A DNA stretch of 64,000 nt from [Leptolyngbya] sp. PCC 7376 (GTDB lineage Bacteria > Cyanobacteriota > Cyanobacteriia > Cyanobacteriales > MRBY01): assembly GCF_000316605.1 (NCBI RefSeq), contig NC_019683.1, positions 3,022,036-3,086,035 on the forward strand, in the 5' to 3' direction. The notes beneath the pieces are model-generated. The model saw nothing but the letters and a program-made list of their open reading frames with translations, did no database searches and was not told the origin of the DNA. Positions 9,742 to 20,053 of the stretch are shown here, one piece after another. Within the stretch, counting starts at the first letter, position 1. The number at the start of each line of letters is the position of its first letter. A program made the translations under genes and the position numbers.

Positions 9742-10032
9742 TTATTTCAAGGCGTCGCGTTGCCACTGGCCATAGCGATCGCCATAAAAATCCAAAATAG
9801 CTGTAATTTTTTTGCGATTCTCGTCCGACAGATCTTCGGGATAGTGAATAATCATTGCCCCAATCTGACTTTGGAAATAGTCAAACTCCTGCGATCGCTG
9901 GGTTTCTAGCTCGACCATCACACCAGATACTTGCCGAAGATGGGCTGCCACTTCCCGATAAATAGCCAAGGGCAGTTTCTCAAGTACAAGTTTTTCTGCG
10001 ATCGCCCCAGCGAGAATCTTTTGAGTCACCAT
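9742..10032 (-). CDS. Conserved hypothetical protein, small
   Basis: 96 residues from ATG 10032 (MVTQKILAGAIAEKL); an in-frame extension exists to 10059 but is hydrophobic and unlikely. Soluble, alpha-helical, ends DRYGQWQRDALK. I do not recognise a domain. It is downstream of, and on the same strand as, the PilP-like lipoprotein gene, 130 bp away. Confidence 0.6.
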   Translation of the reverse strand: MVTQKILAGAIAEKLVLEKLPLAIYREVAAHLRQVSGVMVELETQRSQEFDYFQSQIGAMIIHYPEDLSDENRKKITAILDFYGDRYGQWQRDALK

Positions 10033-10162
10033 AAAAACCAAAACACAGCACAACAACACCCAATTTTACCCCTAAAGCAGAAGCCGCCCCAGCAAACTAG
10101 GACGACTTCAAACGAATCAAATTCAGTTATTGCAGCTTTTCAAAGAAAACTACTTTTAACTT

Positions 10163-11017
10163 TTAGCCTTCAGAAGCTTCGGTGTCAGGAGAAGGGGAAC
10201 TATCACGATCGGCAAGAAGCACATCATCAATTTCCTTGTAAACCTCAATGCCCAATTGCTCAAGCACAACGACAGGAGAGTTACGACGGAAATCAACCCG
10301 CTTCACTTTGACTTGACCATCCGCAATCAGATCGCCAACCTGCACATAGCGGCTGTATTCTTCATTTGGCGCTTTCACCATGATGTTATCAACACCATTG
10401 AGCGTCACGACACCAGTAACCTCCGTTTCCTCTGCAAGGCTAGCAGTGGGTAGATCAGGTAATATCGGCGAAAAATCTAGTGCCGAAGAAACAGACCCCG
10501 CATTACTCCCAGAATCAAGCGTAACTAACGTAGCATTATTATTACCGCCGTTATTAGCAACTGGTGTCGGAGTAGAAGGTGCAGACGGCGTACTAGCAAC
10601 AGGTGTGACGCGAGGCACGTTCTGAGGAGGTGCAGCAACAGGCTCAGGAGGTGGCTCCGGCACAAAAGTCACAGAGGTGGGCTTAAAGGTAAAGTCGGCA
10701 AAGGGGTCATTCCGACCTTCAGCAGTCGCATTTCGACGGGCATCAGGGTCAGTGGAGGGAATAAACACAGGGCTTAATCTCGCACCAGAGCCACTTAAAA
10801 GATCTGAAGGTTCGCCTTCCTCTGGTTGTGCTTCTGCTTCAGGAGTTGGCGCTGCTGCGGGCGGCGTTGCGGGTGCGGTGGCTGTAGGTGCTGGCTGCTC
10901 AGTTGCTGGTTGTCCCGAGGTTTCTTCTGCAGGGGTCTCTTCATCCCCACCGGAAGAACAACTTCCCAAAACCACAGTTAGGGCCAGGGCGGGTATAAGA
11001 AGATGGAGTTTACGCAT
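10163..11017 (-). CDS. PilP-like lipoprotein
   Basis: 284 residues. The N terminus is a lipoprotein signal with lipobox LGSC (Cys at about 20). A long Pro/Ala/Glu/Thr-rich linker (about 25-100) spans the periplasm; a GRNDPF motif follows, as in PilP-type pilus lipoproteins, and the C-terminal domain (about 195-265: TGVVTLNGVDNIMVKAPN, VGDLIADGQVKVKRVD) matches the PilP/GspC-like beta fold. PilP bridges the PilMNO inner-membrane complex to the PilQ secretin. No other pil gene is adjacent, so a role in type IV pili is inferred only from domain likeness. Confidence 0.6.
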   Translation of the reverse strand: MRKLHLLIPALALTVVLGSCSSGGDEETPAEETSGQPATEQPAPTATAPATPPAAAPTPEAEAQPEEGEPSDLLSGSGARLSPVFIPSTDPDARRNATAEGRNDPFADFTFKPTSVTFVPEPPPEPVAAPPQNVPRVTPVASTPSAPSTPTPVANNGGNNNATLVTLDSGSNAGSVSSALDFSPILPDLPTASLAEETEVTGVVTLNGVDNIMVKAPNEEYSRYVQVGDLIADGQVKVKRVDFRRNSPVVVLEQLGIEVYKEIDDVLLADRDSSPSPDTEASEG

Positions 11018-11288
11018 GACGGGAAACCTCGACGTTCACGATGCTATGTGGACTGCTTAAACAATAATAGAAAAAATACAGCAGGAAATACGCTTCTTGC
11101 CTGTAGATGCTTTATTAAATACAAAAATATAAAGTTTATTTTTGACTTAAGTTCATCATACCCCGATTTTTTTCAGACATCTGTACTTCCCGTAAAAGCT
11201 TGGGGTTAAGGGTGATGTCTTGGGCTTTCAAGTCTCTCAATATTCGTATTACAGTATGGTCTAGCTACTTAACTTTGCCGGATGCTCA

Positions 11289-11762
11289 ATGATAAAGCTT
11301 TTTAAGCAATACGAAAAACTGATGACCCACTTGCTTATGACAATGTTGGCGATCGCCATCGGCCTTGGCACTCTTGATCTAGGCTGGGTGATTTTTCAGG
11401 ATATTATTGCGCCACCATTCCTCATCCTTGGCACTGATCAGCTGCTGGATGTGTTTGGTCTATTTATGCTGGTGATCATCGGCATTGAGCTGCTAGAGAC
11501 GATCATGAAAACCTATTTGGTTAAAGGTGAGCCCCATTTTGAGGTTGTTCTCTCTGTCGCCATTATTGCGATCGCCCGCAAAGTGATTATTCTCGATATT
11601 AAAACGATCGATAGTGAGAAAATGTTCGGCATTGCAGCAATCATTTTCTCCCTGACCGTCGGCTACTACTTTATGAAGCAAAGTCATAAGAATAGCGATC
11701 AAAAGGTGAAACTCTCCCTAGAAACACAAACAGTGGATCACCAAAACCCTGATTCAGACTAA
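11289..11762 (+). CDS. PsiE family membrane protein (phosphate-starvation-inducible E)
   Basis: 157 residues with four predicted membrane helices (about 14-35, 50-70, 85-100, 110-128). The segment GIELLETIMKTYL followed by VVLSVAIIAIARKVIIL is characteristic of the PsiE family. The family is named for E. coli psiE; molecular function is unknown. No Pho-box was recognised upstream. Stands alone between the lipoprotein gene and a convergent TPR gene. Confidence 0.8.
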   Translation: MIKLFKQYEKLMTHLLMTMLAIAIGLGTLDLGWVIFQDIIAPPFLILGTDQLLDVFGLFMLVIIGIELLETIMKTYLVKGEPHFEVVLSVAIIAIARKVIILDIKTIDSEKMFGIAAIIFSLTVGYYFMKQSHKNSDQKVKLSLETQTVDHQNPDSD

Positions 11763-11794
11763 ATCGCCAGTGAAACGAACAAAGGTTCAAGATT

Positions 11795-12841
11795 TTAGCG
11801 CTGACCAAACTTTACTTCTGATAATTTCTGTTGATAAAACGCCAGACGATCTAACGCACCAAGCTGCTCTGCCATTTCAGCAGCCCTAATTAAAAAGATT
11901 TCAGCTTGTTCAAGATCTCCAAGCTCTGCATAGAGAAAAGCTGCATTTTCAACAGTCTTAAATTCTTCATTCAGGTTATTTTGTTCTCGCGCAAATTTAG
12001 CCCAACGGTTTAGCTCTTTAAAGGCTAAGTCCGTTTGATTCATAGTTTTACGAGTTAAATAACGACCTTCTAGGGCACGAAATTTATTTTCAAAATCCCT
12101 AATATCTTCTGCGGCAAGGAGAGCGTCTGTATAAGCAATAATTGCGCTTTCGCCTTGTCCTGCGTATAGGAAGGCATCACCTAAATTTGTGAGCGTCAGG
12201 GTTTCAGCTGCGGGATTTTTTGCTTCACGGTGGAACAGAAGAGCTGTTTGATACCGTTTAATCGCCTCGCCATATTCTCCTCGTAAAGTCGCAGCTAATC
12301 CGAGGTTGCTAAGACTTAAGCCTGCGGTTAATGCATTTTCTACAGAGCGGGCGATCGCCAAAGCATCGGTAAACACTTCCTCTGCCATGAGAAGATTACC
12401 TTCTTGCAGGAAAAGCGTTCCGAGATTATTTAGCGCAAACATCTGTGCCTGAAGATCGTCGCGATCACGGGCAACGGCTAACCGACGACGAAAGGCATTT
12501 TCTGCTTCAAGGGGTTCACCGAGAGCTACATAGGATTCACCGAGGTAATCATACGTGAGCCCTAAACTTTCTTCATCGCCAAACCGTTGATAGATATTGG
12601 CAGCCTTCAACCAATGAAATACAGCTTTATCGAGTTGACCTTGCTTTTCTGCTTGCTGTCCAAGTCGGAGCTGAAAGTCACCATCTTCCCGTCGGGTTGT
12701 TGTCGCTTCAGAGTTTTGTTTATTACGCCCCTGAGCAAAGGCTGGTGTCGTTCCCAAAATCCCCACACTGCCTAAGCTAATGAGAAGGCAAAGGGTTAAT
12801 AAGAAAGGCAATGTAGAACGAAGGCGGAGCTGGAGCAACAT
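11795..12841 (-). CDS. Secreted TPR-repeat protein
   Basis: 348 residues from ATG 12841; a TTG five codons upstream is less likely. A signal peptide ends near PAFAQG, then six or so tetratricopeptide units follow (for example LGLTYDYLGESYVALGEPLEAENAF, ALNNLGTLFLQEGNLLMAEEVF, LSNLGLAATLRGEYGEAIKRY). TPR arrays bind protein partners; this one should be periplasmic or surface-exposed. No enzymatic domain. Convergent with the psiE-like gene (32 bp). Confidence 0.8.
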   Translation of the reverse strand: MLLQLRLRSTLPFLLTLCLLISLGSVGILGTTPAFAQGRNKQNSEATTTRREDGDFQLRLGQQAEKQGQLDKAVFHWLKAANIYQRFGDEESLGLTYDYLGESYVALGEPLEAENAFRRRLAVARDRDDLQAQMFALNNLGTLFLQEGNLLMAEEVFTDALAIARSVENALTAGLSLSNLGLAATLRGEYGEAIKRYQTALLFHREAKNPAAETLTLTNLGDAFLYAGQGESAIIAYTDALLAAEDIRDFENKFRALEGRYLTRKTMNQTDLAFKELNRWAKFAREQNNLNEEFKTVENAAFLYAELGDLEQAEIFLIRAAEMAEQLGALDRLAFYQQKLSEVKFGQR

Positions 12842-12966
12842 GGTGACTTTTTGCAAAATTTATAGACAGGCGAAATCGCCTTTATCATAGCGACGAAAGA
12901 CGATCATAGCTTACCCATTTTGCCTTGCATCGTATCTTTTTACTTCCATAGGGAAGGCGATCGCCA

Positions 12967-13920
12967 CTAATTAAAATAGGGACGACAAGCCACGGCAATT
13001 TGTTCAATATGACGTTCATCAGTGCCACAACAGCCTCCCAAAATATTGATATGGGGTAGCTGTTTAAGAATTTCGGTATGGTCAGCGCCCAATTCCATAG
13101 GGTTACCAATATCTAATTCTGGCGCTGAATCCAGTTCTTCATGGCTCATTTTTGAAGCGTTAGCCCGTAAGCCTCGAATGCGTTGAATCCACGCAGCATC
13201 AGAATTACTCTGAAAAACATCTCGAAAATGAATGGGATGGGCGCAATTAATTCCGTAATAAGCCGTGTAACTTTTGGTCGCGTCATCAACAGCTTTAATT
13301 GCATTTTCCAGGGTTTCACCGCTGGGTAACTTGCCATCTGTCTCGACTGTAAAGAAGATAACCACTGGGATTGTTGCCTGTTGGGCAGCTAAGACAACTC
13401 CAATGACCTCATCAACATAATTCATCGTAAAGGCACTAACGAAATCGGCGTTTGACTCTGCAAAGGTATTGATTTGTTCTTGGTGATAATCCTTCGCTTG
13501 TGCTGCCGTCATCGCATCATCAATAGCATAGCCATCACCCCTTGGCCCAAGACAACCACTGATCACAAAAGGTTGTTCAGCTTCCAAATCCCCACGAATT
13601 TTTTCCATGAGCGTAATTAGTTCAAGGTTGGCAGCTTTTAATGTTTCTGGTGTGTAATCGAGGCGATCGCCCCAATCCTTATTCGCACGCCATGTGGGGG
13701 CTTCGAGAATAAAACCTGCATTAAATTTCTGGGCGATCGCCGCATAATTCCGAAAATATTCTTCAATAGCAGCCCGACCCAGAGGATTACGCATCAAATC
13801 GAACAAGGCAAAATGAGGCAACTCAAACCCTTTATCAAACAAAAAAGTTGTTTCTGCACCACCGTCAGTTAAGAAAAAACCACCATTGAGCTGAGGCAAC
13901 GACGCACGATATTTACTCAT
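12967..13920 (-). CDS. Homocysteine S-methyltransferase family protein
   Basis: 317 residues from ATG 13920 (MSKYRASLP). The fold starts with LTDGGAETTF, has the substrate-site Asn-Cys (YYGINCAHP) and ends with the zinc-binding GGCCGT, so all three zinc cysteines are present. Enzymes of this family move a methyl group from S-methylmethionine or S-adenosylmethionine to homocysteine, giving methionine. The exact methyl donor cannot be read from sequence. Single-gene unit. Confidence 0.88.
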   Translation of the reverse strand: MSKYRASLPQLNGGFFLTDGGAETTFLFDKGFELPHFALFDLMRNPLGRAAIEEYFRNYAAIAQKFNAGFILEAPTWRANKDWGDRLDYTPETLKAANLELITLMEKIRGDLEAEQPFVISGCLGPRGDGYAIDDAMTAAQAKDYHQEQINTFAESNADFVSAFTMNYVDEVIGVVLAAQQATIPVVIFFTVETDGKLPSGETLENAIKAVDDATKSYTAYYGINCAHPIHFRDVFQSNSDAAWIQRIRGLRANASKMSHEELDSAPELDIGNPMELGADHTEILKQLPHINILGGCCGTDERHIEQIAVACRPYFN

Positions 13921-14036
13921 ATGTCCAAACCAAAATGAGAAAGATATTTTCTTGATCTTGCTCAATCAATTCGACAGCGTCTCAGGGCATTCACAATACT
14001 TTAGGGTTTATTTTTGAGGCAAAGGAATTTTCTGCT

Positions 14037-15304
14037 TTAAGTCGTGACGATGATTGAATACAAAATACCGGCACTAGACAATGGAAGTCCAAAATAAAAT
14101 AGAGAATATGTGGGCAAGATAGCAACCGGAACGCGGTTTTTGAGCAAGGGAAAACTCAGCCAAAGGAGTATGTATATATCCCCAAAAGTTCTGACATAAT
14201 CTCCGTAATACCCTAAGACTGTCAAAGTCAAACTAGAGAAAGCAGTTAAGATCAGTAAGCTACTCAAGCCCAGTTCCTTTTCTTTCCCCCAAGCTAAAAA
14301 ATGACTGATACATAACAAGATTGCAGCGAATAAAATCAGTACAAAACTATAAGTTTCATATATAGATTTGACACTCAGCTCTGTTAATCCAAATTGAAAA
14401 ATATATTGGATTTTTCTAATATCCCCAAAAAAGGAAAATACAAATTATTGGATGCTGCGGTGCCTAAACCAGAACCAACAGCCTGTTTGACATAGAAAGA
14501 CCACAGCAGGAAAGGGATGCAGGCTGAACCTAATTTCACTAATGCCAAACGATCAATGCGTTCCCACAGTGCTGCGACAACTAATGAAATCCATACGATC
14601 AGTAAGGTTTCTCGGGTCAGACAGCCTGCCGCAATGGTGATCGCACTAAAACCATAGGTACGCCGACGGTAGAAGTAGAGGGAAGCAACGAGAAAAGCAC
14701 TACTGACTAACTCTGCGGTTCCAAGGCTCAGAGTAATCCATAAAGCGGGTATCCCTAGGAGCCAAAGTGCATGGTTTGGATTTCTCTCTTGGTCTTCGAG
14801 ATAGACACTGCCAATATAGACAATTGCAACGATAGCTAAATAGTTGACGAATACTAAGGCGTAGGGAATCAGAGCTGTCTTTCCTAATCCGAAAAGATAA
14901 CCGAGAACAGGATAAAAAATACGTCGATATCGATAATTTGGCAGATCAATCGCGTCCACTGTTCCCGGGTGTTGCAAAGCTGGGTCAAACGCCATACTCA
15001 AAAACATTTGACCATCATGGCCCACTTCATCGGGAACAATCAAAGCCGTTTCAAGATTCAAAAAAGGCGATTTGGGAAACTCGGCACCAATACGAAAAAA
15101 ACCAGTTATTTCTCCATTAAAAGCGACACTCCAAAAAAGGAAAATAAGAATAGCCGGGATGAGAAATAATGCTAACCAAAACAGTTTGGATCTAGTTGAT
15201 AACACTGGTATATATAAATCTAAAGGTGTTTTCTGATCGATATCAGATCGAATTCTCTCATGAATCTCAAAGTTCAAGTTCGCTTCTTGTTCGATATTCG
15301 ACAT
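14037..15304 (-). pseudogene. Polytopic membrane protein (glycosyltransferase-like), frameshifted
   Basis: Two minus-strand frames join into one protein. The first part (15304-14384, from ATG at MSNIEQE) has a cytoplasmic N terminus, about eight membrane helices and the motifs GHDGQMF, YRRIFYPVLGYL and TRET, which I associate with GT-C-like bacterial membrane proteins of cell-surface polymer synthesis. The frame ends at TAA 14384, but the neighbouring frame continues without a break (FGLTELSVKSIYETYSFVL..., to 14037) with further membrane helices. One T missing from the T5 run on the minus strand (A-run 14397-14401) explains the switch. This is either a real mutation or a homopolymer sequencing error. 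Intact length would be about 420 residues. Confidence 0.65.
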
Positions 15305-15630
15305 CCTGAACAGAGGCGATCGCCCATAGATTAAGTACACAGAAGCATCATGAAACCACTTCTAAAACTTGAGTTTTCGAGATAAGAGCGATCGCCGAGT
15401 CCGCTTTAATCTAAAAGAATTTTTGCTGCCGTCTCACATTGATCATTACGTTGTCCGATTTTAGGTAATTATCAATATCTTTATTTCTTTTTGATTTTCG
15501 GATCAGAAAATTTCATCCGATCAGTCTTATTGTGTCTAACTCTAAACCGAACAATATCGACCCATACAAGCCGCAACACGTTAAAATCGCACATAGCAAA
15601 AATTTATAAACCTACTCCCACCCTGCCGTC
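15305..15630. other. Gene-free intergenic region upstream of ileS
   Basis: The region separates the divergent membrane-protein gene and ileS. It contains HIP1 copies at about 15319 and 15390 but no ORF, tRNA or repeat that I can recognise. A T-box leader is not expected in cyanobacteria and no T-box core motif was seen. Confidence 0.5.
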
Positions 15631-18522
15631 GTGACAGAAGCAAAGAGCTACAAAAATACCGTAAATCTGCCCAAAACTAGCTTTAATATGCGGGCAAATG
15701 CTGTTCAAAAAGAACCAGAATTGCAGAAATTCTGGCAGGAACAGCAGATTTACGAAACCCTCGCGGCAGACAACCCTGGTAGTACCTTCACTCTCCACGA
15801 TGGCCCTCCATACGCCAATGGCGATCTCCACATGGGTCATGCTCTGAATAAGGTCCTTAAAGATGTCATCAATAAGTACAAGCTCCTCCAAGGCCACAAA
15901 ACTCGCTATGTGCCAGGTTGGGATTGCCATGGTTTACCGATTGAGCTGAAAGTTCTCCAGAGCATGAATGATGAGGTACGTAAGAACTTAACGCCCATCA
16001 AACTTCGCTACAAAGCCCGTGATTTCGCGATCAAGACTCAAAAGAAACAAGCAAAAAGTTTCCAAAGATATGGTGTTTGGGGAGACTGGGAAAACCCTTA
16101 CCTTACCCTTACCCCTGACTATGAAGCAGCACAAATCGAAGTGTTCGGTGAAATGGCGCTTAAGGGTTATATCTACCGTGGTCTCAAACCTGTTCACTGG
16201 AGTCCAAGTTCCCAAACAGCACTGGCTGAAGCCGAACTCGAATATCCAGAAGGTCATACATCCCAAAGTATTTACGTCTCTTTCCCCATCACGGAATTAA
16301 GCGACACAGCAAAAGAAATTCTTGGTGAATATGCGGATAGTTTAGGGGTTGCAATCTGGACAACGACCCCTTGGACATTGCCTGGGAACTTAGCTGTAGC
16401 CATCAACCCTGATTTGGAATATGCAGTGGTTGAAACCGATGGTACGCTTTGCGCTCAAAAATATTTGATTGTCGCAAAGGATTTGGCAGAAACCTTGACT
16501 GAAACCTTTGAATCAGCTCTTTCTATCAAAGGAAGTTTTAAAGGTAATGTCATCGAGCAATGTACCTATCAACATCCTCTCTTTGATCGAAAAAGCCCAG
16601 TTGTTGCGGGTGGTGACTACATCACAACAGAATCTGGTACAGGTTTAGTTCATACGGCTCCGGGTCACGGTCAGGAAGACTATATCACTGGTCAAAAGTA
16701 TGGTTTACCGTTGTTGTCTCCTGTAGATGCAGAAGGGACGTTGACGACCGAAGCAGGTGAGTTTGCAGGTCTCAATGTCCTCAATGGCGCGAACGACAAA
16801 ATTATTGAAGCACTCAAGGGCAAGCAAGCTTTATTAAAAGAAGAGGCTTATCAACATAAATATCCCTACGATTGGCGGACAAAAAAACCGACAATTTTCC
16901 GGGCAACTGAACAATGGTTTGCGTCGGTAGAAGGTTTCCGTGATCAAGCTCTTGCGGCAATTAAAGATGTTCAATGGATTCCAGCTCAAGGAGAGAATCG
17001 CATTACGCCAATGGTGGGCGATCGCAGTGATTGGTGTATTTCCCGTCAGAGAACTTGGGGTGTACCAATTCCTGTTTTCTACGATGAGGAAACCAATGAA
17101 GAACTTCTCAACGAAGAAACCATTAATTACGTTAAAGAGTTGATCGCAAAAGATGGCTCCAACATTTGGTGGCAAAAGCCTGTGGAAGAATTACTCCCCG
17201 AAAGCTATCGCAATAATGGCCACACCTATCGCAAGGGAACTGACACCATGGATGTGTGGTTTGATTCAGGTTCTTCCTGGGCAGCGGTCGCCAAACAGCG
17301 GGAAGGAATGGATTACCCTGTCGACATGTATTTAGAGGGTTCTGACCAGCACCGTGGTTGGTTCCAGTCGAGCTTGCTCACTAGTGTGGCCGTCAATAAT
17401 TGTGCGCCTTATAAAACCGTTTTGACTCACGGTTTTGTGCTGGATGAAAAGGGTTACAAAATGAGTAAATCCGTCGGAAATGTGGTTGACCCAAACATCA
17501 TCATTAATGGCGGCAAAAATCAGAAAAAAGAGCCTCCCTATGGCGCTGATGTGTTGCGTTTGTGGGTTTCTTCGGTAGATTACTCTTCGGATGTTCCTAT
17601 CGGTCAAACGATTCTGAAGCAGTTGGCGGATGTCTACCGGAAGATCCGCAATACAGCGCGTTTTCTCCTCGGTAATATCCATGATTTTGACCCCGCAAAG
17701 AATGCGATCGCCTACGAAGATTTAGCAGAACTAGATAAATATATTCTCCATCAAGCGAGCAATGTTTTTAGTGACGTGACAGAGGCATTTGAGAGCTTCC
17801 AATTCTTCAAATTCTTCCAGAAAGTCCAAAATTTCTGCGTGGTTGATCTTTCTAATTTTTACCTCGATGCCGCAAAAGACCGTCTGTATATTTCGGATAC
17901 AGATTCTCCTCGCCGTCGCAGTTGCCAAACTGTCATTGCCCTAATTCTTGAGATGCTCACTAAGGCGATCGCCCCGGTACTTTGTCATATGGCAGAGGAT
18001 ATTTGGCAAAATCTTCCCTACGAAACTAGCGAAAAATCTGTCTTCGCTTCTGGGTGGTACAAGCTAGACGAGCAATGGGCAAGCGATGAGGAATTATTCC
18101 AGAAGTGGGAGCAGTTACGAGAAATTCGTAACGGCGTTAATCAGGTACTCGAAAAGGCTCGTACCGAAAAAATGATCGGTGCGTCCCTTGAAGCAAAGGT
18201 CTTGATGCGTGATGTTGATGGCAAACTTACTGATTGGCTGACAGCACTAAATCCCAAGGAAAGCCTAAATGACGGCAATCGCGTGGATGAGCTGCGTTAT
18301 CTATTGTTAGTTTCCCAAGTGGAATTCGTCACGGAGACCCTCGACAGTGAGCAATACCAAGACACCATTGAATTAGCCGACGGAAAACTTCAAGTTGCAG
18401 TTCAAAAAGCCGACGGAGAAAAGTGTGATCGCTGTTGGAATTATTCAACCAGTGTGGGTTCTTTTGCCGATGACCCGACGATCTGCGATCGCTGTAATGA
18501 GGCTCTCGTCGCAAAATTCTAA
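15631..18522 (+). CDS. ileS: Isoleucyl-tRNA synthetase
   Basis: 963 residues from a GTG start. Class I synthetase signatures are present: HIGH-type DLHMGHALNK near residue 70 and KMSKSVGNV near 611, the CP1 editing domain between them (TTTPWTLPGN), and a C-terminal zinc finger CDRCWNYS...CDRC. It charges tRNA-Ile and edits misacylated valine. A good hairpin terminator follows the stop. Length and architecture match bacterial type IleRS. Confidence 0.98.
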   Translation: MTEAKSYKNTVNLPKTSFNMRANAVQKEPELQKFWQEQQIYETLAADNPGSTFTLHDGPPYANGDLHMGHALNKVLKDVINKYKLLQGHKTRYVPGWDCHGLPIELKVLQSMNDEVRKNLTPIKLRYKARDFAIKTQKKQAKSFQRYGVWGDWENPYLTLTPDYEAAQIEVFGEMALKGYIYRGLKPVHWSPSSQTALAEAELEYPEGHTSQSIYVSFPITELSDTAKEILGEYADSLGVAIWTTTPWTLPGNLAVAINPDLEYAVVETDGTLCAQKYLIVAKDLAETLTETFESALSIKGSFKGNVIEQCTYQHPLFDRKSPVVAGGDYITTESGTGLVHTAPGHGQEDYITGQKYGLPLLSPVDAEGTLTTEAGEFAGLNVLNGANDKIIEALKGKQALLKEEAYQHKYPYDWRTKKPTIFRATEQWFASVEGFRDQALAAIKDVQWIPAQGENRITPMVGDRSDWCISRQRTWGVPIPVFYDEETNEELLNEETINYVKELIAKDGSNIWWQKPVEELLPESYRNNGHTYRKGTDTMDVWFDSGSSWAAVAKQREGMDYPVDMYLEGSDQHRGWFQSSLLTSVAVNNCAPYKTVLTHGFVLDEKGYKMSKSVGNVVDPNIIINGGKNQKKEPPYGADVLRLWVSSVDYSSDVPIGQTILKQLADVYRKIRNTARFLLGNIHDFDPAKNAIAYEDLAELDKYILHQASNVFSDVTEAFESFQFFKFFQKVQNFCVVDLSNFYLDAAKDRLYISDTDSPRRRSCQTVIALILEMLTKAIAPVLCHMAEDIWQNLPYETSEKSVFASGWYKLDEQWASDEELFQKWEQLREIRNGVNQVLEKARTEKMIGASLEAKVLMRDVDGKLTDWLTALNPKESLNDGNRVDELRYLLLVSQVEFVTETLDSEQYQDTIELADGKLQVAVQKADGEKCDRCWNYSTSVGSFADDPTICDRCNEALVAKF

Positions 18523-18532
18523 ATAATTAGTA

Positions 18533-18557
18533 AGCGGGAACTCCTCCCGCTTTTTTT
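18533..18557 (+). terminator. Rho-independent terminator after ileS
   Basis: AGCGGGA (18533-18539) pairs with TCCCGCT (18545-18551) and is followed by a T tract to 18557. It sits 11 bp after the ileS stop and just before the next gene's start. Confidence 0.85.
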
Positions 18558-18568
18558 ATACTTTTCCA

Positions 18569-19279
18569 ATGGATTTTCAACAATTTTTTTCGTATCTACT
18601 GGCCCCAAATCTGCGCATGCCAATTGGGATTGTATTGGCTTATCTCGGCGCACTTGTTGGTAGTGCAGAATTACTCAGCCGCACCACCAATATGAGTCCT
18701 GAGATGACTCGAAAAATTGTTCATATCGGCAGTGGCAATGTGATTTTAATTGCGTGGTTTGGGAATATTCCGGGAGAAATTGGCATTGCAGCGGCATTTG
18801 TAGCAGGCTTGATCGCATTAACTTCTTATTTTTTACCCATTTTGCCAAGTGTCAATAGTGTGGGTCGCCAGAGCCTTGGCACTTTTTTTTATGCGCTGAG
18901 CATGGGGATTTTAATTTGGTGGTTTTGGTCAATTCAGCAGCCTTATTTTGCGGTGCTAGGCATTCTGATTATGACTTGGGGTGATGGTCTTGCCGCCGTA
19001 ATTGGAAGTAATTTTGGCAAACATCCTTACAAAATTTTTGGCAATAAAAAAAGCTATGAAGGAACCGCCACAATGTTTCTTGTTAGCTTGGTGATCGCCC
19101 TACTCATTCTGTCTACTCTTTCCTTACTCGCCTGGCAACAATTAGTAATTGCTGCAGTTATTGCGATCACCGCAACTTTTCTCGAAAGTTTTGCCCAGTT
19201 CGGCATTGATAATCTATCTGTTCCTGTGGGTAGCGCGGCGATCGCCTTTTACTTGAGTCAATATTTTGTCTCAATCTAA
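18569..19279 (+). CDS. Diacylglycerol/polyprenol kinase family protein, phytol kinase-like
   Basis: 236 residues with six to seven membrane helices. It has the CTP-kinase-type family features RKIVHIGSGN near the N terminus, MTWGDGLAAVIGSNFG and NKKSYEGTATMF. Cyanobacterial members (slr1652 / VTE5 type) phosphorylate phytol or related prenyl alcohols for tocopherol and chlorophyll-phytol salvage. Substrate is inferred from the family. The 3' end overlaps the convergent DUF2993 gene by 4 bp. Confidence 0.8.
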   Translation: MDFQQFFSYLLAPNLRMPIGIVLAYLGALVGSAELLSRTTNMSPEMTRKIVHIGSGNVILIAWFGNIPGEIGIAAAFVAGLIALTSYFLPILPSVNSVGRQSLGTFFYALSMGILIWWFWSIQQPYFAVLGILIMTWGDGLAAVIGSNFGKHPYKIFGNKKSYEGTATMFLVSLVIALLILSTLSLLAWQQLVIAAVIAITATFLESFAQFGIDNLSVPVGSAAIAFYLSQYFVSI

Positions 19280-20004
19280 ATTGCCTTAGGAAAAGAAGTA
19301 ATCTTGGCGATCGCCATCAACTCCAAATTTCCATCAGTAATTCTCAGATTTTTGACACTAAATTCTAAACCGCTAAACATTAATGAGTTCAAATTCAGCA
19401 GCTCCAGAAGAGTATCCTGCAGACTCTCGCACAGCACATCGAACTTCTCATCGCTATCAGAACGTCCAACATTCTGGAAGGCGATCGCCTTTCGGTGGAC
19501 GTCGTAACCAACCGTAAACTCCAGCATCAAATCTTGAGTCACATTAGTATCCTTATGACCTACCACCATCTGTACACTCAATAAATTCGGTGTCGTAAAA
19601 TCGCAGCTCAAATCATTTACCACACAGCCATTATGAGTCGAGACTTGTAACTGGCGATAAAGCGCATCGTTCACATCAGCTGTACTCACACCTAGCAATG
19701 CATTCCCTAAAACAGGTTGACGCAACTGAACATTACCCATCAAAGCTTTAAAAGGATGCACAGAAATATTCTCAATTAACAAGGAAAAATCTGTCGCCCG
19801 AAATCCCTTAGAAGTCACAACATTTTTCCCTTCCATCGCGAATGCAGACACGATTCCTTGGGACAACTCTTGTGGATCAACCTTGACATTCACAGAAAAA
19901 GACTCGGACTCTTTCATCTGACTAGACAATGCTGCAGTTGCGATGCGATTAATCGTTTGTTCGCCCAAGCTGTCGAGATTCTTTAGCATTGTAGTCAGTC
20001 TCAT
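19276..20004 (-). CDS. DUF2993 (LmeA-like) protein
   Basis: 242 residues, beta-rich, with the DUF2993 pattern: an early NRIATAALSSQ helix, the repeated strand segments VNVKVDPQELSQG, GFRATDFSLLIENISVHPFKAL and LQVSTHNGCVVNDLSCDFTTP. In mycobacteria LmeA of this family binds phospholipid; cyanobacterial members are uncharacterised and this one has no evident signal peptide. Convergent with the phytol kinase-like gene. Confidence 0.75.
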   Translation of the reverse strand: MRLTTMLKNLDSLGEQTINRIATAALSSQMKESESFSVNVKVDPQELSQGIVSAFAMEGKNVVTSKGFRATDFSLLIENISVHPFKALMGNVQLRQPVLGNALLGVSTADVNDALYRQLQVSTHNGCVVNDLSCDFTTPNLLSVQMVVGHKDTNVTQDLMLEFTVGYDVHRKAIAFQNVGRSDSDEKFDVLCESLQDTLLELLNLNSLMFSGLEFSVKNLRITDGNLELMAIAKITSFPKAI

Positions 20005-20053
20005 TAATCAATAGCTCCAATAAGATAACGCATTCCCTACCTCATTCCGAACA

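Noticed and set aside
15305-15630. T-box or other riboswitch before ileS
   Set aside because: No T-box motif or specifier structure seen and T-boxes are not typical of cyanobacteria.
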